A stretch of 64,000 nt of DNA. Source: Trichostrongylus colubriformis. Taxonomy: Eukaryota > Nematoda > Chromadorea > Rhabditida > Trichostrongylidae. A model generated the notes under the pieces. The model saw only the letters and a list, made by a program, of their open reading frames with translations, had not been told where the DNA came from and did no database searches. The stretch lies in the NCBI GenBank assembly GCA_963978905.1, contig OZ022257.1, forward strand, positions 13,476,509 through 13,540,508. The letters are read 5' to 3'. The translations under genes and the position numbers were made by a program. Shown in pieces: positions 10,401-22,029 of the stretch (positions are counted from its first letter, which is position 1; every line of letters starts with the position of its first letter).

Positions 10401-13400
10401 TAAAAAAATCAGATCGCTTTGCTTTTAGTCGCTACTATGGCGAATGAAGGTGGAGTGCATGGCTCATCCCAGCGCTGAATTATTTTCGATCCTTTTATTT
10501 CTCACTAACTTCATGCATTTATCGGCGTATCCACTGAGGAATCGATCGATTGGATGACGAATCACTGTGAATAACGTCATATTAGCACCGATGGTATCCA
10601 CGACTTTACTTAAGCTATCATACAGAAACTGATCATCGCATAACCTGTAATAAAATTTTATTTTTTGTTTAATTTACTGTATCACATTTCAATTTGTAAC
10701 CCTCAACATTTACTCGTGTACCCATTCGTATTTGATGTCTGTCAAAACGATTTGTGACATTGTATCATCAAAATTGAGAACAAATACAATCACACTAAAA
10801 TGCATTGAAAAATACCAATCGTCCCAGAATTCAGTGCTGATTGAGCGATTTTCTGCGATAAATTCTGTGGTGTTGGTCAAATAACAGAATATCGATCGAC
10901 GGATTGTAATCATATTTTTCTCGATTTCACATGTTGCCAAACCGTAATTTGGAGACACCTGGAAGTACCACTTCATGGATGGCTGGGTAAACAAAAATGC
11001 GTCTTGAAAATATCTGAAAAGGAAACCGTCAAACAAACCGTCAGAGAACCGTCTGACAAACCGTCTGACAAACCGTCAGAAAAGGTTAGTTTCGAAGCGG
11101 CCTGAGGAGCTCATAGCCACTGAGCACATGGAAACCGTCTTGTCCAACTTTTTTTCTCAAAACTCGATTAAAACAGAAGGGAAGCATTGCGAGACAAACA
11201 AATGCTCATTGGAACGCCCTGTAGTCCGAATACACGGAGCAATCTGACAAAATGGTGCTTGGTGTTGTACATGTAGAAGAAAATGCACGAATATATACGA
11301 ATTTTTGTTTTCTCCTCACCCGTTTTTCCCTCCACCTTCAAAATACCTAAAGGCACTGATAGGGGTAATTCGGGCCGAATATAGAAGGATCATCAAGTAT
11401 GAAGGTCGTGGTGCTCATCAGTGCGGAAGTGAAGAAATGACCGGATGAAACGGTCAAAAACCCGAGAAATAAGACTCTCTTCCGGCCGTTCGCTCTCACA
11501 TCGGGCAGATCGCCCTGAAAAAAGTTGTTTGCTGACATAAAACAAGTGATACTAGCTGTTGAAGAAGACGGCTCTTATGAAGCCCGGAGGCACTTTTTAT
11601 CATCGGAAACTCCGCCACATATAGTCTTTTTAGACCCCTAGCTTTCATTTGCGTGACCTAGTTTGGAAGTTTCCATTACCCACATACCCCCTATCACTTT
11701 CTTTAAGTCGTATTCGCTTGCAATGGACTGCGCTTCTCCACGCCAACAACTTTTAGGAAGTGGCTTGGCGGGAATCCAAACGAGCTGGTATTCTTTTAAA
11801 TTTACGATTTTCGTACAGCTGAGGACATTCCTTCATTTTTTTGTGTTCGGGTAGTTTGTCTAATGTACTGATTTTGAAGGGAATCAGAATCATGGAAATT
11901 TTTTCCATTCCTTCAAGTTGCTAATCCTTCCCCGAAAGAACCTCCGAACTCTCTGGTCTTCTTCCCAGAATCAACAAACATGGCTTCAAATGTTCTGTTA
12001 GATCAGCTGCGTGAATGTGTGCTCAGCCTAATAAAATACTGGGTAATCACATTCTACTGTTTGACGTCCGAGCATCAGAAATCGAATGGCCATGGATCAC
12101 TTTTTCTTAGTCGCAAGAAAGGGTATTGATATGGCTTTATCCAACCTGAGTGTCCCAGTTAAAAGGGATGCTCTCGGGACGTCACAACATGGGTCTAAGC
12201 CGATTGGATTTCTCACACAAACAGCTTCTCCGGCTTAGTGGTGCAGTGACAAGAATCGCTGCATCCGCCAGCATGGTCCAGAGATCAAATCCTGGTGGAT
12301 CAGTCCTTGCCAGGTACATCTGGAGTCGAGATTCCCTAGACAGAAGGGTCGTATTTGACCGGACAGGAGAGGAGGGATCGTAACTGCAGAGGTCAGTGAT
12401 AAGCAATGAAATCTAAATTTTCAATAAAATTGAGGTCAAAAATAGAATAGACTGAGGATTGAGATACATAGCAATAAAACATGTTGCACCATTGGCAACA
12501 GTTACTGGTACTAGAGATCAATGATGGGTTGTACTTGGTCCCCCATAGAGAGGGGGGGGGGCGTACTGAAGCGGCTACTTTCCTCGACACCTGTGAGTGC
12601 CTGGTGCTTTATCACACCCACTAACTATCACAACTTCATGGCAAGCGTGGTTCATAAATTCGGTGAGTTACAAAGTACAAAACTTTTTCGGATATATAGG
12701 TCTAACTTCTACGTGGAGGCTGAGGTAGGGGCCGATGTTTTGGTCTTGGAGGAGATCTGAGGATTGGAGGATTTGGGCCTTCACTCTATGCCTTTCGTCA
12801 GCCCGTGAGGCTAATCCGCTTCACTTCAGATTTCAAGTCATTGCATAGGCAGGTGCCATTCAGATGTCAGTGTTATTTCAAGTGGATGTCGAATGCGTGG
12901 CTCAATATTATCATGGCTGGATCTTCTTTTCAGCAGAAAAATTGTAACTGCACTCATACAAAAAAGATGTCCACTTACTAAGTAGTGATTATCCAGAGGA
13001 TAATAAGGTGGGACGATATTTGACAAATCGGCCACATCGGAATCTTCATGTACAAGTTGCTGAATTTCCTTGAAATACGGTACGATTTCTGGGTCTGAAA
13101 AACGGTAAGTTTACAATGTTCCCAACCGATCTTGGAGCGCTTAGCCCTTTTTGGGGGTCTGATTTGTGGAAGAACGTGAATATTCCCATGGGGTTTGTGC
13201 TGGGAAGTGTACTGAATCCTAAGCTGTTCTTCATTACTAATCTTTTTCCATGTGAATTTGGTCAAAAAAGTATCACCACTGGCCTTTCTTTGTATGCAAG
13301 AGCTATGTCTGGCACATCGGTTACAACGGCGATCATCAAGCGAACACATAATTATTTGATATATGTTCAATTTTTTTGCGACCTGTACCGGTCTTGAATC

Positions 13401-14110
13401 GGGTCCTACCAACTCGGATAATACAGGGGAGGGGTGGCAAGCAGTGATAGGAGCATTGCTCTATCCCCCTCCCCCCATGACCGACATGTCGATAAGTTAA
13501 AGTGGGCAAGGCACTCGATATGTTGGTCATAAGGAGACAGTAGGTTCATGACGTGTCAGAAGTCATTGTGGGCCATGTTGCCCCCCCCCCTCACCCCCAA
13601 CCCATCTCCCCATCACTTACACTCTGCCCAATCCTACCACTTTGACAGAAAGTTCTAGTACACGGTTAGAGGAGCTGTGGAGTACCTGCAAAATAATCCT
13701 AAGTTCAAATTTTTTCAAGACAAAAACAAATTCCAGCTCCCGCGTGACCCGTCCGTAAGCCGTTATGTGGGCTCAGATCAGAACGGATCCCCTTTGTTTA
13801 GAACATATGGTACTCAAATGACTCTATAAATGTCGGATGCATGGCGACATAATCTTTGCCACATAATACCCATGGAAAGCACTTTTAAAACAATTAATAG
13901 TCAAAATATAATAAATATTAGAAAAAATGTGATGAAAACAAAAGGAAACAAAAAATAAAATAACTAACACTGAGGAGGTATCTTGACTGCCGATGCTGTT
14001 GTAGACGTATTAATTAACGTCTGTTTCCAAAAATACGAAATAAATATTAGCAAAAAGAGAGTAATCAGAAATAATGAGCATTTATTGACGGTTCTTCGCT
14101 CCAGTAACAT
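7498..14110 (-). CDS. Carbohydrate sulfotransferase family 2-like protein, nematode expansion (gene 1)
   Basis: Sulfotransferases of this family move sulfate from PAPS to sugar chains in the Golgi lumen. Exons on the minus strand: 13971-14110, 12979-13094, 10816-10958, 10510-10644, 9759-9941, 8083-8240, 7498-7634; all have GT-AG borders. Every join from the second exon on is in phase. Exon 1, from ATG at 14108-14110, encodes a short basic tail and a membrane anchor (SLFLITLFLLIFISYFW). Exon 3 has CEIEKNMITIRRSIFCYL, the expected 5'-phosphosulfate-binding region. Exon 4 has FTVIRHPIDRFLSGYADKC, the 3'-phosphate-binding loop. Exon 5 has the cysteine block CFGCLNDMRC and HFAPQTW. Exon 6 begins YCEFVDHKNDYIIVDY. 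The last exon has TTRHSTAKSS and ends YFYDFVEFGFS. Exon 1 ends in phase 2 and exon 2 needs phase 1, so one small exon in 13095-13970 is missing from this model. The acceptor sugar is unknown. Confidence 0.85.
9071..9241. mobile_element. Foldback MITE, GGCCGC family (intronic copy)
   Basis: The left end GGCCGCGTTCATACCTTGC and right end GGTATGAACGCGGCC form inverted repeats, with a GC-rich interior that partly pairs. The left flank is TAA and the right flank AAA, a near match to the 3-bp TAA duplication seen for the copy at 50673-51013. It lies in the intron between sulfotransferase 1 exons 5 and 6. Confidence 0.7.
12229..12615 (+). repeat. Dispersed repeat family A with tRNA-like head
   Basis: The head at 12232-12305 reads GGCTTAGTGGTGCAGTGAC (box A-like) and GAGATCAAATCCTGG (box B-like). 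The body then contains AGAAGGGTCGTATTTGACC and a tail around GGGGCGTACTGAAGCGGCTA. Related copies are at 34930-35225, 15375-15480 and 17575-17715. The arrangement fits a tRNA-derived SINE. It lies in an intron of sulfotransferase 1. Confidence 0.55.
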
Positions 14111-14152
14111 CAGGTAATGGAAATAAATGGGTTCGAGTCTGCACAGGGCCAT

Positions 14153-15370
14153 ACGAAAGGGGGTTCATCCCATTCGTTTCCTCCGAATATCCGGGCGATT
14201 GGAGATCGTATCTCGGGTCTATCGGTGCCTTGTATGTGTATATGCGGAGCGAATACGCGGGGAACGCTTTGTGAATAGCCCCGTGTAAGCGGGATGTTGG
14301 GCATACTGACAGTAGCAGAGGGGTAGGCGGTCACCAACCGTTTTGTCAATGAGTCTTGGAAGCGTTTTCCGAGCGGAATCTTAGAAACCGTTTAATGGGC
14401 GGTCCACATGAACAATGTATTAAGGGAATCAAAGTTTCGCTAGCGCGTTCATCCTCTCCTGCCTAACATTCCTACTTATGCCTCCAATAAGTAAGAGCCT
14501 TCGGGAGTCGCGCGGTTAACGGACTGTCGCGCGAGCGAAGGGTAAGATTTTTAAGAATAATTACATCACCTTCTTAAACTGACCACCGAAGTATCACAAG
14601 GCGAACTGGCGTAATAGCTAGTGTTACGATCCACAGATGGTATGCGATGGCTCGGTAACTGCACACACTGCGCTGCATTTGACGCGAAATTCTCAAAAAT
14701 TATTTTATTTTCAAAAATTTTCAAATTTCACGACACCTTTGTTCAGGTCACAGATACTCATATGACTCATTTGACAAATCTTTAAAAGCCAAAAATTCAA
14801 AAACCCATTCAAATTCAAAATTCAAAGTCAATTCAATGATTGCAAAAATTGAGCAAATGCATACATTGACTGCATTCTAAGCCAAATCTTCAAAAACTGT
14901 GCAACTGGTTTTGAAGATTGCATATGGTTCTGAAATATATTTTAGATATATAAGTCCGAGAGCTTATGTTCACATCTTCTGAACACTGCTCATATTCAAA
15001 AGCCAATACAAATTCAGCAATTTCTCGTGCGTGGCTAGGGACATCCTCACGACGTGCCTCGCGGTGAGCGATTTTGACAACCACTGACGATTTTTCGCTT
15101 ACCAAAGTGGGCCAACAATTCAATATCATTCGTTACCATTACGATATCCCGTTTACCTCTTCAGAGCATGTAACGTACACCCGGCAGGTTTTTTATATGC
15201 GTTTGGCACAGCAATGAGAAAAGTAACAAATACAGGGGGCGCCAAAGTCGTAGCGAATAGGTTCATTCGAAATCAATTTTTAAGCCACTGTTATTCAAAA
15301 TGCGAAAGTTTTGAGGAACGCAATCTACGACAGCATTCACCATTCCATTATAGACAAAAATCAACTAGAG
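14153..15370. other. Intergenic, no gene recognised
   Basis: The part nearest exon 1 of sulfotransferase 1 shows weak similarity to the 5' flank of its paralogue. From 14690 to 14900 the sequence is rich in AAAATTCAAA-type words. No exon with convincing splice borders is visible on either strand. Confidence 0.4.
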
Positions 15371-15374
15371 GCAC

Positions 15375-15480
15375 TGATGTCCCCCCAGGGTCAAGCCTCC
15401 GTTGAGGAATCCTCAACAGGGGGTCGTATTTGGTCTGCTAGGAGGGGGAGGGGGTCGTAATTGTTGAGGTAGGCAGTGAT
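15375..15480 (+). repeat. Partial copy of repeat family A
   Basis: It contains GAGGAATCCTCAACAGGGGG, TCGTATTTGGTCTGC and GGTCGTAATTGTTGAGGT, in the same order as in the family A copies at 12.3 and 34.9 kb. Confidence 0.5.
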
Positions 15481-15559
15481 CAGCAGAATTTCTCAGGCTT
15501 AGGGTCTAAAGTGTAAGGGGAGAAGTGATTAAATTGACTGAATGGGTTCGAACCCAAAA

Positions 15560-16046
15560 CTAGTTTAACTTAATAACCATCGAAACCTCATGCATGGCGC
15601 AATCGACAACGAAACCGGCCAGTACCAATAACTCTTTCGTTGGTCCGCTGACATCGAAACCACGTACGGAGACACCTCCGAAATTCACCAAATAACCGTG
15701 GAAAGCGATATCTATCAGCGGGTACCACCGTGGATGGACACTCCAGAAACAATGGGATGAAAGCGGAAAATTAGCTGATACGGACTTCTTCCATATCTTA
15801 CTACGATCGTAAGTACGTAATCTAGTGTTGGCGGCCACTATGCGGATCGAAAAAAGTTTGTATTCATTGAGAATGTAGATGGAATCCTGATGCATGGCGC
15901 ATCCCACAGAAAAGCTGACCGACGCTTCTCGCCTTTCCACTAGGCCTCCGAGAGCGAAGGATGCATACTGGAAAAATTTCAGTAACAATGAATCGATTTT
16001 TGGGAAGATTCGTGGAAAGATCTCGCAATTCGACGAAAAAAAGCTT
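15560..16046. other. Repeat-rich stretch overlapped by a 196-codon minus-strand ORF
   Basis: A minus-strand frame stays open from 15560 to 16150, but it crosses repeat sequence at both ends. These include the GCATGGCGCAT motif at 15590-15603 and 15891-15903, and the tandem duplication starting at 16047. I see no domain, no conserved splice border and no related copy keeping the frame. I treat the ORF as chance. Confidence 0.4.
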
Positions 16047-16412
16047 TCCTCAACTGGCTTTTTTGAACTTTTCTTGCTTCGTTTTGAATATATGGCATAG
16101 CTCAAGTAGTCATTCGAAAGCGACAACCTAGCAAACCCTGCTTCACCCAAACGAACTCGTATGGTTGAGTTTGAAGGGAGTTATGGCCATTTCCGTGAAA
16201 CACTTCGAAATATTCCTCAACTAATCCTCAACTGGCTTCTCTCGAAATAACTTTCTTCGTTTTGAAGATATGGCATAACTCAGGTGGTCGTTCGAAAGCG
16301 ACAACCTAGCAGACCCTGCTTCACCAAAACGAACTCATGCGGTTAAGTATGAAGGAAGTTATGGCCATTTCCGTGGAACACTTCGAAATTTTCCTCAACT
16401 AGTCCTCAACTG
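16047..16412. repeat. Two-copy tandem duplication, unit about 180 bp
   Basis: Units at about 16047-16227 and 16228-16412 share TTCGAAAGCGACAACCTAGC, CCCTGCTTCACC, GTTATGGCCATTTCCGTG and ACACTTCGAAAT with scattered substitutions. Each ends in TCCTCAACT(A)TCCTCAACTGG-like words. No coding role is seen. Confidence 0.8.
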
Positions 16413-17201
16413 GAATTCCACATCGAGAACTAAGCAGCCATTGAGGAAAGTAAGCGGCCAATAGATAGGTCTAAGGGAGTTATTAGGAAAACAGTTTACA
16501 GCTGTTTGAAAGATGGGCTCTAGGTAAAGTTTGAAGTGTTTTAATAATGTCGGAATTTAGTATGGGGAAGATACCGCGCTCCTTCGATCGCCGCGTGCAG
16601 CCGTCGCCTGACATGAGATCCTGAACTTCTGTAGATGTGTAGGGTATTCTGGATTATTATTTGTAATTGTTCGATTATGAGATAGAAGCGTGATCCGATC
16701 TGTAATCTAGGATTCATAGTTTATATACTGGTGTATATTATTGAGAATTTCACCTGTACCACATATTTTTCGGGTTTTTGCGTCCATTTAGTTGTGTATT
16801 GGTGATTAGTATTCAAAAAATCAAAAAATGCTAATTTGATGGGTTCTGTGCAAAAAGAGGGGGGGTCGTATTGGGGCCCCCTTTTCGGTGGGGGGTCGTA
16901 TTTTTTGAAAATTTTCCTCAACTGGACGCTTGACCCTGTGTCTCCCATTGATCCATCGACAAAGGGCTCGACCCCTTCGATCGAGCTCCCAGTGTGGCAA
17001 GCAAGTGCATGCAGTAAGCGTTCCGGAAATCTTCCTTTCATGAATTTACAGTTTAGAGCGCGGTTCATAGTTTTTTTTTTTTGAATCGACAGGGCATGAG
17101 AGTTCATCGGTTGAACTCAGAGGAAGAGCAGATCACACATCAAGGCTGATGGAAAGGAGAAAGTCGTTTCTTGTTCGCTCCACGTTTTTATCTTGTTTTC
17201 C

Positions 17202-17535
17202 TCATTCCAATTTTTTTGCGATTTTCAGTGTGTTTTTCTGAGCTCGTATTCCTTTGAAGGCTTCCAATCTCATCTTGCAAAGAACAAGGCATGTTGAGCT
17301 GACAATGACAACAAATTCTGGTGAGGCGAGGTGGAACGAACACGCCGAATTCCTCCAGGGTACCCCCATAAGATTGCTCATAGAAATCACCAAGAATATG
17401 CGGTCCTTCATCTCCGGCGCTTTCGATTCTTGGGTTTTTGCAACGTCTAACGATGATGATGGCAACCAGATGTCCTCCAAAGTGCTGATCGCTCCTGGGT
17501 GCCAAAATGCCTCATGGAAAAGATCTAATGCATGA
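17202..17535. other. ORF-rich segment of unknown meaning
   Basis: Frames are open on both strands: a 241-codon minus frame over 17202-17927 and a 93-codon plus frame over 17254-17535. The upstream part of the minus frame runs through a family A repeat copy, which argues against it. The plus frame (ENTRY words such as NEHAEFLQGTPIRLLIEITK) has a protein-like composition but no recognised domain and no clear splice sites. Confidence 0.25.
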
Positions 17536-17574
17536 AAAGTGGTAGCAGACAGGGTACTCCGGGAGTCGAGAATC

Positions 17575-17715
17575 GCTCGGCACGTTCCTCGGCACTTCTT
17601 AGTAATATTACGCAATCGGCAATAGCTGCTGATACTGTAGAGCTTATGTAGATGTTGAAAGGGTGAGGAGGGTCGTACTGAAGCAACCACTTTTCTCAAC
17701 GCCTGGGTGTGCCCT
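17575..17715 (+). repeat. Partial copy of repeat family A (tail)
   Basis: It shares GGCAATAGCTGCTGATACTG and GGTCGTACTGAAGCAACCAC with the tail of the family A copies at 12.5 and 35.1 kb. Confidence 0.5.
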
Positions 17716-18578
17716 GATGGCGGAATCAAAATAATCGTAAGAATTTTGTTATGGTTATATAGGACGAGTACAACGTCCATACAGGATAGACGAAGAAAAG
17801 AAAACAACAACTCCAGTTGAGGAATCAAAACCTCTTTCTGTGCGCTTTCGCTATAATTTTGGTGCCTCCTCAGAGTCAAGCCTTGTGTCAATACTGGTTT
17901 CAAAATACCAACCTCCCCCCTTCCCATTCCAGATACGACCGAGTATTATCGACCATACCGGACGCTAAACACTCTGTAAGTACCATGAAAACCCGTAAAC
18001 GTTAGGCATCCAATTCTTCGTAGACATTTAAGGATCAACCTGTGCTTCCACATTCACTGAGGTTTCCGATAGATATCGGATCCATGTCAGTAAATACATT
18101 TCTTCTATTCGTGAAGGCTAATATCTTTGATTTTATCAGCACAAGTTTTTACTTTTTTTTACTTTTTTTTTTTTTGAAGAAATACCCACTACATCTTTTG
18201 AAGTCACATCATGATTAGGCTGTATTCATACTATGCGACACAATCGTCATAGTCGCCACCCACTTTCAGCGCAGGTTACAGAAATTATTGTTGCTGTAAA
18301 GGTGTGCTATGCGGCTACAGCGATCGCTGTGAGTATGTCTCTGAACCCACGAACACGCCATCACTCAGATGGAGGGGCCCGAATTGGATGTTGTAGTTGC
18401 GTAGCGGAGTATGAATGGGGTTTCATGGAATAAAATTCTGCAAAAAATCTTGGTTTTTGAAGTAATGGTACCGCAATTTTTTGTTGGTACTGTGCAATCA
18501 CAAAATTATGGATCAATATGAACTTAATGTCATATCGTTCAGATAAGGTATGAGGCATTTTCCACAATGAAATCATCT

Positions 18579-18584
18579 TTATTA
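18579..18584 (-). terminator. Candidate polyadenylation signal of the GM2-activator-like gene
   Basis: The minus strand carries AATAAAGAT about 240 nt after the TGA stop (18824-18826). It is the first canonical hexamer I see downstream; use is inferred. Confidence 0.4.
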
Positions 18585-18823
18585 ACAAATAATAATAAAT
18601 TAATGTGAGCATACCATTATTGGCGAATCATAATGAAAGACGACAAACGAGGGTCAACGTTAGCCTATGGACATTCCGCTTAGGAGGCGGTGAGGAGAAG
18701 AACGGGACTATGTGCGCGCATCAGTTGTCTCATTGATGACGCAAGGCCGTGGATTCAAAAAGTGAAAGAGCTGAGGATGAGCAGAAGGAGGAGGGCAGAA
18801 GGGGCGGCTCGATGAGAAAAGGC

Positions 18824-21725
18824 TCAGCCTCTGTTTCTGATCTGTTCCGCTTGTGAAGAGATCTCGTTGATGAAGTTCTTGAACGCATTCGGGTCTCGAA
18901 GGCATTTTTGAGCTTTATCTTGCAGATGATACTTGCATACATCAACCCACAATCTGAAACCGCTTATGATCGAACCGTGCATATAACTAATCAGATGCAC
19001 TGGTCATCTCCTCCAAATTCATACGCGGTACAGCCCTACGAACAAAATCATACCGTAATATGGTACCCACTGTGACCTTCCTACACTAATACTTGGATCG
19101 ATTTCTGTTTTTTTTATCTGCCCCCACCACTACTATATTTGTAAACGAGAGGGAGAGCTAACCGCTCGCAGTGCCTCGTGCTATTTTTGGAAAGCTGTAG
19201 TAATCGATTCCTACGGTACTGTAAATGCGCTGTAGGGTCTGTACCTCGTATAGACTTGCGTTATGACTTACCGTGCACATCCCAACTTCTTGTCTCGCCC
19301 ATCTGTGAATGAGAATGTCAGCCAGTATTCATTCTGAAATATTTCGTTTTTCGTTAGCTTACTATATTCCGCAACATTGCTCTAACGCTTCAAGCCACTC
19401 AAGGTAGAAGTGGAATGAGCCTTTAAGCGCGTGTCAAAGGGCACGGTTGCCTCTTACTTGCGTCACCTGACCCAACAAGAGTGTCCTGTCGCACAATTCT
19501 TTGGCTAACTGCTTCCGTTGAATAATTCAAACCCGTAGTTGGGCGTGAATTCAACAAGTGAATAAATAGAACTCCGTGAATGGCCGTACCGACTGAAGAG
19601 GACCAAAGAAGGATTTGGGAAGATCTTCTGAGGAAAACACCTTCGAGAACGTCATCGTCCAATGGCCTTTGGGTGGTGGGCACAACTGAAATCGGTACAG
19701 ATCATACAATTCCTGAGAATATTGCCGATAGCTCACAAACCTTATTTTGTCTGAGGAAATCTTGAGCTTTTGAATCTTTAATGTATTTATGTGCTCCTTT
19801 TACGGCCTCATTACATTTTTCCAACATATCGCAGTACCGGCTGAAAGTAATATGAGCTTCAAATACGTGTACATGCGTTCTCTATTCCTTTTAGTTTCTA
19901 GAATCCATTTAAGGGCAACCCAATCAATGAAAAATCACAAGACCCTAATTGAACCCTTTTCTCCTATTTCCTATCACATGCGTCACCCTTCTTTTGATCT
20001 TTTTTACGAGACAAACCGCATGTCCATGGAAATTCATAGAAGCGGGTATTGATAGTTCCTCATGAAAATGAGGATTTCGAGATGTTTACGCTACCAGATG
20101 AGTCCTATTTGCCTTATAAGTACTGAAAAACAAAAATATTCAGAGCTGAGATAGTAGAGTGACATGTGGCGCCGCTCCCACTTGCATAGTTCAGGGTTCA
20201 AATCACCAATGCCCAGCTAGACCAGCCGAGTCTTTACCTATCTTTTGTTCGAAATTTGGGCATCTAACACTTCTTTATAGTTGTAATGTTTCCGTCTACT
20301 ACGAGCTACTTGTAATCAAAGGAATAAATAGAAATAAGGCCGAGACGCGTTCCCTATTATTTGTGCACCCAGGTAAGGTAGGGTGTGGGGGACTGCAAAG
20401 GCTGCAGTAGGGTGACGGTCACGTGGCGCGATATAGAATCGAATCAAGGTCAGTGTTCTGTATTGAAACCACCACCGCTTTGCTCTACAGCTCTCGCGGA
20501 CCGCTATGATGCCCGGAGCGGCACTTCAAGGGGTGTTTCATTGCCGGACTTTGGTTTTTTGCGTGAATTTTTGCATGTGGCCTATAGCGAACAATTGAAA
20601 CATAACCTTACTGGAATAAGAAATCTCAATTCTCCCCTGGACAGTTCTTTTAACCTATATGTCAATAGACCCACGACCCTAGTAATGGTTAGTTGCAAGG
20701 AAAGGCAATGCAAAATTCCAAGATGCTTACCATGATCCGACTCCATCGCATCCATCAATGATGTTCCATCCTTGGCATGGGATCACTTGCCATCCTTTCG
20801 ATCCTTGCTTATTCGTCACGGCATGGCGAACCTGCAGATCCAGACTCGTGTAGCCGGACAAAATCGCTCTGAAAACGTCATACAGCACGCACAAACCTCC
20901 AGATCCATTTCGATTTTGTCGACGGGCAGATCTTCGGACACGTCCATTGTTACGTTGAAGAAAATTGGACCCGGAAATCGTGGATAATCGGGCCAAATGA
21001 CGATGTTCGACACGTTCACCACGTAATTCGTCCACTGAAATTGCACAACAGTACTTAATTGAAGGATAAAAATGAAAAATGAGTTTTTGGCGTCAATCAG
21101 TTCTTTGTTGGGATGCGCCGTGTATTGTGATTCCATTCAAATAACGGTGGTATATGAATATGATTTGAGCAGAGACTTGTCGATCAGCTCGCCTCCGCAA
21201 GTCATACGGAAGCCAGCTGATAGACAAGTCCGTGCTTTTATTTTTTTTCTTTTATTTTTTTTTTCAGTCTGATGCCGAACCACCTATTCAGCATGCATGG
21301 AAGGCTTGGTTGGGTGGCCGTGCAATGATGCGATATTTGATCCTCGCACATGAGATTCAAAGTGCATGCCACCTGCACCCCTCCGTCCTTAGAACATAAT
21401 TAGACATCCAAAAATTCGTCGATGTAGAATAAACTAGTAAAGAAAGGATAAGTCACGGCTGGGCTCTTGATTTTGCTGAAAAACAAAAAAAACTGTCTCC
21501 CCCCCCCCCCACCTTGTCGGGTTTTGAATGAAAAAATCGGAAGGAACTTACTTGTTCGCTGGCACATCTACTGAATTGCCATCCACGGATGACGACACCA
21601 TGTGGTCCTGTCTGGTATTTCTCCCAGAAAGGCTGAACTCCTGGCAATGCCTCATTCCATGCTTTGGTCAACGGAGACTGTCCCAAGGTCAACGGAACCA
21701 AAGCGGCGAGGAGGAGCACGAGCAT
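18824..21725 (-). CDS. Secreted GM2-activator (ML superfamily)-like lipid-binding protein
   Basis: GM2-activator/ML proteins bind lipids or glycolipids in lysosomes or outside the cell. Minus-strand exons: 21552-21725, 20897-21034, 20731-20831, 19741-19840, 19590-19685, 19272-19333, 18824-18953; all phases join, giving 266 aa. Residues 1-15 form a signal peptide (MLVLLLAALVPLTLG). The fold signature follows the family: PRFPGPIFFNVTMDVSEDLP at about 77-96, WQVIPC at 118-123, GVGSCRYC at 134-141, LCPPPKGHW at 172-180, and NEYWLTFSF plus KKLGC up to Cys222. N-glycosylation sequons are NVS at 65 and NVT at 85. After the domain comes an extra exon of about 42 residues with Cys230 and Cys241, beyond the usual family length. 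Introns of 55, 61 and 65 bp are typical of nematodes. A TTTCAG acceptor 3 nt before the ATG suggests spliced-leader trans-splicing. Ligand unknown. Confidence 0.8.
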
Positions 21726-21727
21726 CT

Positions 21728-21736
21728 CCTGAAATG
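21728..21736 (-). promoter_or_regulatory. Acceptor at the start of the GM2-activator-like mRNA (probable SL trans-splice site)
   Basis: The minus strand reads ATCATTTCAG then GAG and the ATG. A consensus nematode acceptor three bases before the start codon is the usual position of spliced-leader addition. Alternatively it ends a cis intron from a 5' exon further up; the frame at 21753-21950 begins with a signal-like run (MDTLALLLLLVMVVVVTVA) but has no clear donor. Confidence 0.55.
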
Positions 21737-22029
21737 ATTTGGGGTCGATCAGTTAGCGATTTGGGCGAAATGAAACGCGGATGATAGGGGTGATAGCGGC
21801 GAATGGATAGTGACCAGGATGTAGAGCGTTCTGTGACGGGAACAAGACCGGCTGTGGCCTGTGTCGTCGCTTTATCGTCGTCCACATGTCGTGGGCTACA
21901 GTCACCACCACCACCATCACAAGCAGCAGCAACAGCGCCAGGGTGTCCATACGATAGTGGAGTGGTTAATGGGCGATCAAGGAGAGAACTTGATTCCCAG
22001 ACGTTCATGGAACAAGTTCGTTCAGTCAT

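Noticed and set aside
15560..16150. 196-codon minus-strand ORF
   Set aside because: It spans repeat motifs and part of a tandem duplication, has no domain or splice support, and its sequence is protein-poor in composition.
17202..17927. 241-codon minus-strand ORF, the longest frame in the window
   Set aside because: Its first half translates a family A repeat also present at 12.5 and 35.1 kb in other frames; no conserved domain.
20160..20225. tRNA-like box B (GGGTTCAAATCACC)
   Set aside because: No matching box A at proper spacing and no cloverleaf; may be a decayed SINE but too weak to annotate.
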